Source: Chitinophagaceae bacterium
GTDB taxonomy: Bacteria > Bacteroidota > Bacteroidia > Chitinophagales > Chitinophagaceae
Direction of reading: 5' to 3'
DNA length: 8,359 nt
Assembly: GCA_021738605.1 (NCBI GenBank)
Contig: JAIPBY010000103.1
Coordinates: forward strand, 1 to 8,359
Position 1 is the first letter of the stretch; every line of letters starts with the position of its first letter. The notes under the pieces were generated by a model. The model was not told the DNA's origin and made no database searches. It was given only the letters and a program-made list of their open reading frames with translations. Positions 1-6,125 of this stretch are shown here, piece after piece. The translations under genes and the position numbers were made by a program.

Positions 1-861
1 GTGATGGGCAACAATATGCTGAGCGGGCAAAATGCCTATGCCGTTTCTGCGACCGTCATTCTGCCCCAAGTGCTAGAAGCCCTTGGGCTTGCAGCAGATG
101 AACTGAAAACGATTTTCAACAAAAAGGGAATTAACATCCACCTTACCACCTTCAAAGATTTTCAGGCAACAGAAATGGATGATTTCAAGATACCAGCTTT
201 CAAGGAAGACCTGCGATTTTCTGTACAACCCAACATGGTGCTTACCCTCAGCAATGAGTGGAAGACTGAGCAGGATTATGTCAACGCCATGTCCAAAAAA
301 TACAGGAACCAGTTCAAACGCAGCCGAACCAAGGCAATGGGCATTGAAAAAAGAGAACTTGGTCTGGAAGAAATCAAGGAACAAGAAGATAAGTTGCAGG
401 AGCTCTATCTTCATGTCGCCAGCAATGCCCCTTTCAATACTTTTTACCTGCCCAAACAGCATTTCAGTGTACTGAAAGAGAAGCTTCTTTCTGATTTCAT
501 GCTGGTTGGTTATTTTTTGGATGAGCAGCTCATCGGTTTTAAGACCATGATCCGCAATGGAGAAGTGCTGGACACATATTTTTTAGGATATGACGACAGT
601 ATCCAAAAAGGAAAAATGTTGTACCTGAACATGCTCTACGACATGACCAGCCATGCCATCCACAACGGTTTCAGTAAAATTATATTTGGCAGAACTGCGC
701 TAGAAATTAAAAGTTCCATCGGTGCCAGGCCCGAGGAAATGGTTGGACTGATGAAACACAGCAATAAACTCATCAACCGTTTCCTGCCCTTCTTTTTCAA
801 CTACCTTGAACCGAAAACTGTTTGGCAGGAACGGAATCCGTTTCAAGCTTCTTCGCAATAA
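1..861 (+). CDS. GNAT/FemAB-like acyltransferase, 5'-truncated by window edge
   Basis: The visible 286 residues look like the C-terminal two thirds of a GNAT-fold acyltransferase of the FemAB/BioF2-like type (Acetyltransf_6 group), a cytoplasmic family that transfers acyl or aminoacyl groups. A basic helix (MSKKYRNQFKRSR, residues 97-109) opens the GNAT domain. It is followed by a beta-strand/turn region, VGYFLDEQLIGFKTMI (169-184), then FLGYDDSIQKGKMLYLNMLY (194-213) and FGRTALEIKSSIGARP (229-244), the most family-like stretch. There is no signal peptide or membrane segment. The reading frame is open from base 1, and the first residues (MGNNMLSGQ) resemble an internal 'GN.l.sG' motif I recall from such proteins, so the GTG at base 1 is probably not the start and perhaps about 100 residues lie upstream. 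The stop is TAA at 859-861. The last 65 bp overlap the 3' end of the arginase-family gene on the other strand. The acyl donor and acceptor cannot be told from sequence. Family assignment is moderately sure; specific function is unknown. Confidence 0.75.
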   Translation: MMGNNMLSGQNAYAVSATVILPQVLEALGLAADELKTIFNKKGINIHLTTFKDFQATEMDDFKIPAFKEDLRFSVQPNMVLTLSNEWKTEQDYVNAMSKKYRNQFKRSRTKAMGIEKRELGLEEIKEQEDKLQELYLHVASNAPFNTFYLPKQHFSVLKEKLLSDFMLVGYFLDEQLIGFKTMIRNGEVLDTYFLGYDDSIQKGKMLYLNMLYDMTSHAIHNGFSKIIFGRTALEIKSSIGARPEEMVGLMKHSNKLINRFLPFFFNYLEPKTVWQERNPFQASSQ

Positions 862-1783
862 AGGACAAAACTTCAAATGCGGTCTCGGCCATCCTGTTTC
901 CCTTGTTGTCCAGCAGGGGATTGATTTCTGTGAATTCGATGCAACAAACCTTCCCACTGTCCATCAACAAGTCCATGATGTTGATGATCTCCGTTGGATA
1001 AAACCCTGTGGGAACGGGTGTTCCCGTACCGTAAGAAATACTGTCGCAGTCCATGGAGTCTACATCAAATGAAATGTAGATGATGTCACAATCCTGCAAT
1101 TGCTTCAGACAGGTTTCCACGCAGGTTGAAATCTTTTTCTCCCGCATCTCATCAACCCTGTAATGCAATATCCCTTCTTGAAGGATCAACTCCTCTTCAG
1201 CCCGTTCAAAATCACGCAAACCAAAATACACCAAATGCTCAGGCCGAAGTTTAGGGCCATTGATCCCAATATTCTTGATCTTTCTCCAGAAATATTCGGT
1301 TGCCGCCTCAATGGGATTGAGTTGATGTTGCAGGTTGTCCATGCCCAGCACTGCAGCCAGGGGCATGCCATGGATATTTCCAGATGGGGAAGTATAGGGT
1401 GAATGGAGATCGGCATGTGCATCCAGCCAGATGACGCCAAGGGTATGATGCGGATTGGCTGCTTTTATACCGCTGATGGTTCCCAGCGCAGAGGAATGAT
1501 CTCCAGACAATACAATGGGGAAATTATTTGTTTTGATTGAAGTACGAACAGCATCAGCCACCCGTTCACATTGTTCATAAACATGTTCAATGCGCTTGGC
1601 AAAAGGATTGGTGTTTTTGTTATAGATGCTTTCGTTGTGCGTCTCCACATCAATATGTTCATGGCGATGAAAAAAATCATCACCCTTATTGATGGACGCA
1701 ATTTCCATGGCATCTACTCCCATGTCAGAACCCCTGGTGCCTGCGCCTATGTCGGATCTGTTCTTGATGAGTTGAATGTTCAT
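797..1783 (-). CDS. Arginase-family ureohydrolase (probable arginase)
   Basis: This 328-aa cytoplasmic enzyme of the binuclear-manganese ureohydrolase family would hydrolyse L-arginine to ornithine and urea if it is a true arginase. All metal ligands are visible: H96 in SGDHS (93-97), D121, H123 and D125 in DAHAD, and D240 and D242 in SFDVD. Also present are the active-site histidine H138 in SGNIHG (equivalent to human arginase I H141), S134, the GTGTP loop (252-256) and E286 in EINP. The N-terminal GAGTRGSDMGVDAM motif (13-26) is typical, which supports the ATG at 1781-1783, and the length fits the family. Two substrate-contact positions differ from human arginase I: H127 replaces N130 and E193 replaces D183. 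A related activity such as another guanidino-acid hydrolase or formimidoylglutamase is therefore possible; rocF would be the name if arginase activity were confirmed. The C-terminal ~20 residues are encoded opposite the end of the upstream acyltransferase gene. No other arginine-catabolism gene is in the window. Confidence 0.9.
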   Translation of the reverse strand: MNIQLIKNRSDIGAGTRGSDMGVDAMEIASINKGDDFFHRHEHIDVETHNESIYNKNTNPFAKRIEHVYEQCERVADAVRTSIKTNNFPIVLSGDHSSALGTISGIKAANPHHTLGVIWLDAHADLHSPYTSPSGNIHGMPLAAVLGMDNLQHQLNPIEAATEYFWRKIKNIGINGPKLRPEHLVYFGLRDFERAEEELILQEGILHYRVDEMREKKISTCVETCLKQLQDCDIIYISFDVDSMDCDSISYGTGTPVPTGFYPTEIINIMDLLMDSGKVCCIEFTEINPLLDNKGNRMAETAFEVLSFIAKKLETDSVPAKQFSVQGS

Positions 1784-1904
1784 GCCACTAAATTAACCGG
1801 GATTATTGAAAACAACCCGTTTATTGGATGATGTTGCTGTTAATTTTGATTAAAATTACGATGCCACATAAATAAATGGACCTTGGTGATTTATCCATAA
1901 TTTC
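1784..1904. promoter_or_regulatory. Divergent promoter region, arginase / plug-domain protein
   Basis: This 121-bp AT-rich spacer separates two divergently transcribed genes and must hold both promoters. On the plus strand, TAATTTTG at 1841-1848 matches the Bacteroidota -7 consensus TAnnTTTG exactly. It would give a leader of roughly 50 nt before the ATG at 1905, but no well-spaced TTTG (-33) element is obvious: the nearest TTG, at 1824-1826, is too close. On the minus strand the best candidate is TAATTTAG, one mismatch from consensus, 17 bp after a TTG. It lies so close to the arginase ATG that the transcript would be nearly leaderless. Neither start has a Shine-Dalgarno sequence, as is usual in this phylum. 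The promoter assignments are inference from consensus matching. Confidence 0.4.
1841..1858. repeat. AT-only inverted repeat overlapping a -7 element
   Basis: TAATTTT (1841-1847) and AAAATTA (1852-1858) form perfect 7-bp inverted arms around a 4-nt centre (GATT). The left arm coincides with the putative -7 element of the downstream plus-strand gene. The arms are pure A/T in an AT-rich spacer, so a chance origin is quite possible. A dimeric regulator site is the alternative. Confidence 0.3.
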
Positions 1905-3200
1905 ATGGTCAATAGAACAAGAGAGTTGAAGCAATTTTTCATGAGATGCCTGAGTACAATATTGTTGTTAATCTGGGGAATATCCCTTTCAGCACAGAAC
2001 AACCACATCAGCATTGGGTTTTTTCCTGAAGGAGGAAAACTCATCACCGGGGAATCTTGTGTGATCGGATTCAAGGCCACAACAGCAAAAGGAGAGCCGC
2101 TTGCCATCCGGTGCAAGATCGTGGACGATAAAAAAAACATCTACGGAGAAGCCATTGCATTTCATGAAGGAAGAGGATCTTTTGAAATCATACCAGAGGA
2201 GAGATACCAATACTTTTTAACTTGTACGATAGACAGCGTTGAGCAATCTTTCCCTTTGCCCATACATACCGCCAAAGGATTGGCGCTGAAGCTGAGCCAG
2301 CATCCACAAGGATTTCAATTTGAATTGGCCAACCATGCTGAAACCATGCAAGAACAACCTGCATCGATCATTGGAGCAATGAACGGGCGAACCGTATTCA
2401 GGGTTGAAGTGCCCAATGGCAGGCCATATTTTCGGGGACTGATTTCAACAGCCTCTGCATCGATTCTTTCAGGCATCATGAAGGTTTCTGTCTTGAATAA
2501 GGAAAGCAAGTCGATTTCAGAGAGGCTGGTCTTTGTTCATCGCCCAATCGAAAAACTTCAGGTAACAAAAATAGATGCCCTCCTTATCGAGGCCAACTGG
2601 TATGTACAAACAACGGAAGATTCTGCCAAACAGGCACTGGACCTTCAGATGCTGACCCGTGATTTCAAACCCGGTCTGATCCAACTGCTCAGCGGCAATG
2701 CACCGATGGTCATGGATTCCATCAAAAGCATGAATGAGGTGGTGGTGCGCAGCAAAAAAAGATCTGCCACTGAGGAGATGAATGACTTCTATACAAAAGG
2801 ATTTTTTTCATCAGGTGAAACAAAGATCCTTGACCTGGTCAATGGCCCCGACAAGATTGTACATGAGAACATCATTGAATTCCTAAAATTCAAAGTACCA
2901 GGTCTTTCTGTGGTAGACCCCAATTATGAAAATTCACCAATGCCAAGCATGGACCCATTTGATGATCCATCAGGATACCGCATTTATTTCCGACAGCAGG
3001 CAACTATCAGCAGTTTGGGCAATGCCCCCATGGCCATTTATTTGAATGAGGTTCAAATCAGCCCAACAGTGCTTGCGACTGTTCCTGCCAATGACATTGT
3101 GATGATCAAAGTGTTCAGCAATTTTGCCCTGGCCCCGGGAGGTGGAGCAGGCGGAGCTTTGGCGATGTATACCAAAAAGCCCAACCAGAAAAAAAGCTGA
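1905..3200 (+). CDS. Secreted macroglobulin-like/TonB-plug domain protein without a barrel
   Basis: This 431-aa exported protein has no assigned function. A signal peptide ends at about residue 30 (hydrophobic STILLLIWGISLSA, then Q). The start may be the ATG at 1905, or the ATG at 1941, which would give a more compact signal peptide (MRCLSTILLLIWGISLSAQ). Residues ~35-118 form a beta-rich domain opening with FFPEGG, and ~122-214 a second one. Both resemble the Ig/macroglobulin-like repeats of large Bacteroidota MG2-plug proteins. A linker leads to MNEVVVRSKK (276-285), the stretch that precedes plug domains in SusC-like receptors. Residues ~305-424 then follow plug order: EFLKFKVPGLSVVD, GYRIYF, NAPMAIYLNEVQIS, NDIVMIKVFSN, GGAGGALAMYTKK. 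The protein stops right after the plug, so there is no transmembrane beta-barrel. Compared with the larger relatives I recall (around 800-900 aa), the N-terminal MG domains are missing. It probably acts in the periplasm or at the outer membrane. It ends exactly where the convergent receptor gene ends. The domain call is fairly sure; the role is unknown. Confidence 0.75.
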   Translation: MVNRTRELKQFFMRCLSTILLLIWGISLSAQNNHISIGFFPEGGKLITGESCVIGFKATTAKGEPLAIRCKIVDDKKNIYGEAIAFHEGRGSFEIIPEERYQYFLTCTIDSVEQSFPLPIHTAKGLALKLSQHPQGFQFELANHAETMQEQPASIIGAMNGRTVFRVEVPNGRPYFRGLISTASASILSGIMKVSVLNKESKSISERLVFVHRPIEKLQVTKIDALLIEANWYVQTTEDSAKQALDLQMLTRDFKPGLIQLLSGNAPMVMDSIKSMNEVVVRSKKRSATEEMNDFYTKGFFSSGETKILDLVNGPDKIVHENIIEFLKFKVPGLSVVDPNYENSPMPSMDPFDDPSGYRIYFRQQATISSLGNAPMAIYLNEVQISPTVLATVPANDIVMIKVFSNFALAPGGGAGGALAMYTKKPNQKKS

Positions 3201-5984
3201 TTATTTTGAGCGGGCTCCGCCCTTGAATTTTCTCAGGTGGTAGGTAAAACTCAATAAAAAATACCTGTTCAACACTTCCTGGCGCACGTCTTCAATATAG
3301 TTGAGCTCAACATTTCTGTTGACGCTCTTGTTCGCATTCAGCAGATCAAACATGGTGAGCCTCAACTCTGCTTTCCTTGCCTGCCCAAAGAGTTTGGCAA
3401 CACCTGCGTTCCATAGTGGAATAGATTGGTTGATGGCAGAAGCATTGCCCCTGAACATGATATAATCGAAGTCGTTGGTGAACAGCCAACCTTTTTTGGT
3501 ATTGATGGTGGGCTCTGCAGAAATCCGATGGTTATAAAAATTGGCATTCTTTCTTCCGGCAATGGTGTACTTGATAAAATTAACAGTTGAATTGCCCGAA
3601 AGCCCAAGATCAAGCCAGTCTTTCAGGTTCAAATTAAAGTTCAGGCGACCGCCATAGGTATTGCGGAAAGTATATCCCTTCACAGCATTGAAGAGGCTCA
3701 CCTCCTTGCTGTTGTTGATCCAGGACATGATGTTGATAGAAGATTTGGGGTTCTTCATCGAGATGCTGTAATGGATATTGACCCCCGAGGCATAAGCGCC
3801 ATCAAGGTTCAATGGCTTGATGTATTGGGCGCCATTGGGCAATGAATAACCATCCACCAGCAGATTGGCACCAGTGGTGTTCAGTGTGATGGCGTTGGAT
3901 ATTTTTCTTGCCGTAGTCGATGCATTCATGGTGACGGAAAGATTGTTGGTCTTTCGCTTGTTCAAAAAATTATAGGTCGCTTCCAGGCTGTTGGTAAATT
4001 CCTGCTTCAACAAAGGATTGCCTGCGCGCACATACATGATGCTGCTGTTGTTGACCACGTCCTGCAGCTGGGTCACATAGGGTTGTACTGTAAACCCACG
4101 GTAATTCAGCCGCAAACTCTGTGAACGACCTTTCCTATATTGAAGAAAAAAACTGGGAAACAGGTCTACAAAAGAATTCTTAAGATCGGATTTGGTGGTC
4201 CTGTTGTTGCTGGTCAGTGTTGCTTTTTGCACAGCGAGTCCGGCAACATAACTCCAGAGCGGGCTAACCTGCCTGCGGTAACTGACGCCACTCCTGTGGG
4301 CCTTGTTGTCATTTTCAAATGCATTGGTCAGGGCAGGAACCATTATTGAATATACCTTGGTCAACTTATCCAATTTATTGGCCTGTTGATCTGATCTTCC
4401 TGCACTGTAGTTATACCTATAGGTAAACTCGAGTTGAGATTTGATGCTCAAAGGCTCGGTATAAGAAAGGCTGGTACCGTATTTGATTCCATCCGTATAT
4501 GTTTCAGTCACCTGATCCACTGTATCAATGCCCCTGCTGTAACGGTTGTTGAAGGATAAGTTCCTGGATTCGCGTTCGCTCTCATTTGCACCATGGCTAA
4601 GATAGAGGCTCATGGTTCTTCCGCGCTTTTTAAATTTATGGCGATAGAGGACGCTGCTGTACACATTGTACCCCTGGCTGAAATATTTGTTTACCGTACT
4701 GAGGGCATTGATGGGCAAAAGTTTTCCCTTGGTAGTAGTGGAACTGGAACTGCTTGACACATCAGACAACTGGCTGTTGTAATTTGACTTGATCAAAATT
4801 GTATTTGAACTATCAAACATATGATCAATCTCTATGTTGGCCCTGTGATTTTTATTCGTGCTTCCGGATAAAATTTTACTGGAGTTGTAAAGGGATGAAT
4901 CATTGACCACATAGGTTTCACGCAAACGGTCTCTGTTGGTATTCGAAAAAATATCGCTGTAAAAATAACTCCCACTCACTTTTGTGGTCTTTCCCCATTG
5001 GTCATCATAATTCAATCCACCACCCTTGGTTGTGGAGATTCCGTTGGCGTTGCCATTGAATACATTGGTGCTACCATTCGGTGAAGCGCTGTTGCCTCCT
5101 CCGGCCTGTCCTCCCGTTCCTAGAAAATCCTGCACTGAGAAATTCTGGTTGTTGATATTGTTCATCTGCCCAATGAAAGAAAACTTCTGGTCTCCATTGA
5201 TCCTGTTGGCACTCACCGCATGGGCATATCTGCCTTCATTTCCAAGAGCCGCACTGCCCTTTCCAAAAAGTCCTTTTTTCCTGTCTTTTTTGGTAATGAT
5301 GTTGATGGTCCGGATCCTGTTACCATCATCAAACCCACTGAATGCGCTCTGATCGCTTACCGCATCAATCACCTGAATTTTTTCGATAATATCAGCAGGA
5401 AGATTCCTGGTAGCCATCTTGGGGTCATTGCCATAAAAGGGTTTGCCATCCACCAAAATCCTGGCCACGGGCTCTCCCTGCGTTTTGATGGATCCATCAC
5501 GATCCACTTCTATACCAGGCATTTTTTTCAAGAGGTCTTCAGTGGAGGCATTCGGAATGGTCTTGAACTGACTGGCATTGAATTCGGTGGTGTCTCCATT
5601 GATGGCCATGGCAGCAGCCCTGATGATGATGCCATCCAGCACCGTAGAAAACTTTACCATTGGGATGATACCCATATTTTTTTCGGGAGATTGAGTGCTC
5701 AATACAAAGGGCTCGTCAACCTGCTGGTATCCTGAATAGGTAATGCGCAGGAGATAATCCCCAAGGGGAAGATTTCCAATCAAAAAATCGCCATTGGCAT
5801 TGGACATGCCATACCTCAAGAGGGCAGAGTCCTTGGCTTTCAATACTGAAACAGAAGCACCCTTCAGGGCAAGCGTAGAATCTTTCAACGTACCCTTCAC
5901 CAGTCCCGTCTGGTTCGACTGGGCGTATAGCCCTGCAGGTGTTGCACATATGACAATAAACACTATCCTAAAAATGAACCTCAT
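3201..5984 (-). CDS. Outer-membrane beta-barrel receptor (TonB-dependent-receptor-like, OMP_b-brl_3 type)
   Basis: This 927-aa outer-membrane protein probably binds or imports an unidentified ligand. It begins with a signal peptide (MRFIFRIVFIVICATPAGLYAQ, cleavage around residues 20-22), which supports the start at 5982-5984. A carboxypeptidase-regulatory-like beta-sandwich follows (~27-96, with GVS-like repeats, NGDFLIGNLPLGDY and ITYSGYQ). The plug lies at ~118-235, with EDLLKKMPGIEVDRDG, ARILVDGKPFYGNDP, NLPADIIEKIQVID and DDGNRIRTINIITKKDRKKG. These motifs are characteristic of the outer-membrane beta-barrel family 3 receptors rather than classic SusC. The remainder (~240-920) shows alternating strands with aromatic girdles and long Asn/Ser-rich loops, closing with SFTYHLRKF (912-920) and a short basic tail. 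A Gly/Asn-rich stretch (about 287-326) sits just after the plug, probably in an early loop. No SusD partner, sigma factor or anti-sigma gene is adjacent, so it looks like a stand-alone receptor. The stop codon abuts the convergent gene's stop with no gap. The substrate cannot be predicted. Confidence 0.92.
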   Translation of the reverse strand: MRFIFRIVFIVICATPAGLYAQSNQTGLVKGTLKDSTLALKGASVSVLKAKDSALLRYGMSNANGDFLIGNLPLGDYLLRITYSGYQQVDEPFVLSTQSPEKNMGIIPMVKFSTVLDGIIIRAAAMAINGDTTEFNASQFKTIPNASTEDLLKKMPGIEVDRDGSIKTQGEPVARILVDGKPFYGNDPKMATRNLPADIIEKIQVIDAVSDQSAFSGFDDGNRIRTINIITKKDRKKGLFGKGSAALGNEGRYAHAVSANRINGDQKFSFIGQMNNINNQNFSVQDFLGTGGQAGGGNSASPNGSTNVFNGNANGISTTKGGGLNYDDQWGKTTKVSGSYFYSDIFSNTNRDRLRETYVVNDSSLYNSSKILSGSTNKNHRANIEIDHMFDSSNTILIKSNYNSQLSDVSSSSSSTTTKGKLLPINALSTVNKYFSQGYNVYSSVLYRHKFKKRGRTMSLYLSHGANESERESRNLSFNNRYSRGIDTVDQVTETYTDGIKYGTSLSYTEPLSIKSQLEFTYRYNYSAGRSDQQANKLDKLTKVYSIMVPALTNAFENDNKAHRSGVSYRRQVSPLWSYVAGLAVQKATLTSNNRTTKSDLKNSFVDLFPSFFLQYRKGRSQSLRLNYRGFTVQPYVTQLQDVVNNSSIMYVRAGNPLLKQEFTNSLEATYNFLNKRKTNNLSVTMNASTTARKISNAITLNTTGANLLVDGYSLPNGAQYIKPLNLDGAYASGVNIHYSISMKNPKSSINIMSWINNSKEVSLFNAVKGYTFRNTYGGRLNFNLNLKDWLDLGLSGNSTVNFIKYTIAGRKNANFYNHRISAEPTINTKKGWLFTNDFDYIMFRGNASAINQSIPLWNAGVAKLFGQARKAELRLTMFDLLNANKSVNRNVELNYIEDVRQEVLNRYFLLSFTYHLRKFKGGARSK

Positions 5985-6125
5985 CTAGGGATAAAAATAT
6001 TTACTTTTCGTTTAAAATACTTGATTTTATTTGGGCTATTGCGCAATTCTTTTGAAAAACAAACACAGCAAAGGCTTTTCACTGCATAATTGCATAAATT
6101 AGTGGAATCAACATTATCATTGAAC
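5985..6125. promoter_or_regulatory. Divergent promoter region, outer-membrane receptor / GH2 enzyme
   Basis: This 141-bp AT-rich spacer must carry the promoters of both flanking divergent genes. I find no exact TAnnTTTG element on either strand. The best plus-strand candidate is TAAATTAG at 6095-6102, one mismatch from consensus and without a well-placed TTG upstream. Two short structures stand out: a perfect 10-bp palindrome, ATTGCGCAAT (6038-6047), and a direct repeat of TGCATAA (6083-6089 and 6091-6097). Either could be a regulator site, but both are short enough to arise by chance. No Shine-Dalgarno sequence precedes either start. Confidence 0.4.

Noticed and set aside
1..3. GTG at the first base as the true start of the acyltransferase gene
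   Set aside because: It is simply the window edge. The following residues look like an internal motif of the family and the protein would be short, so the gene most likely starts upstream.
1798..1819. CGGG...CCCG inverted repeat near the arginase start
   Set aside because: The arms are only 4 bp with a 14-nt gap, which is expected by chance.
3212..3222. GGGC-TCC-GCCC hairpin near the convergent stops as a terminator
   Set aside because: The stem is only 4 bp and lies inside the receptor's coding sequence. The nearest T-run on the receptor strand is separated from it by about 16 nt, so an intrinsic terminator is not supported.
5220..5735. 171-codon open frame on the plus strand opposite the receptor's N-terminal and plug coding region
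   Set aside because: It is antisense to conserved plug motifs and has no recognisable protein features.
6090..6125. Longer GH2 protein starting at the TTG at 6090
   Set aside because: It would place 12 residues in front of a textbook signal peptide that begins with the ATG at 6126.
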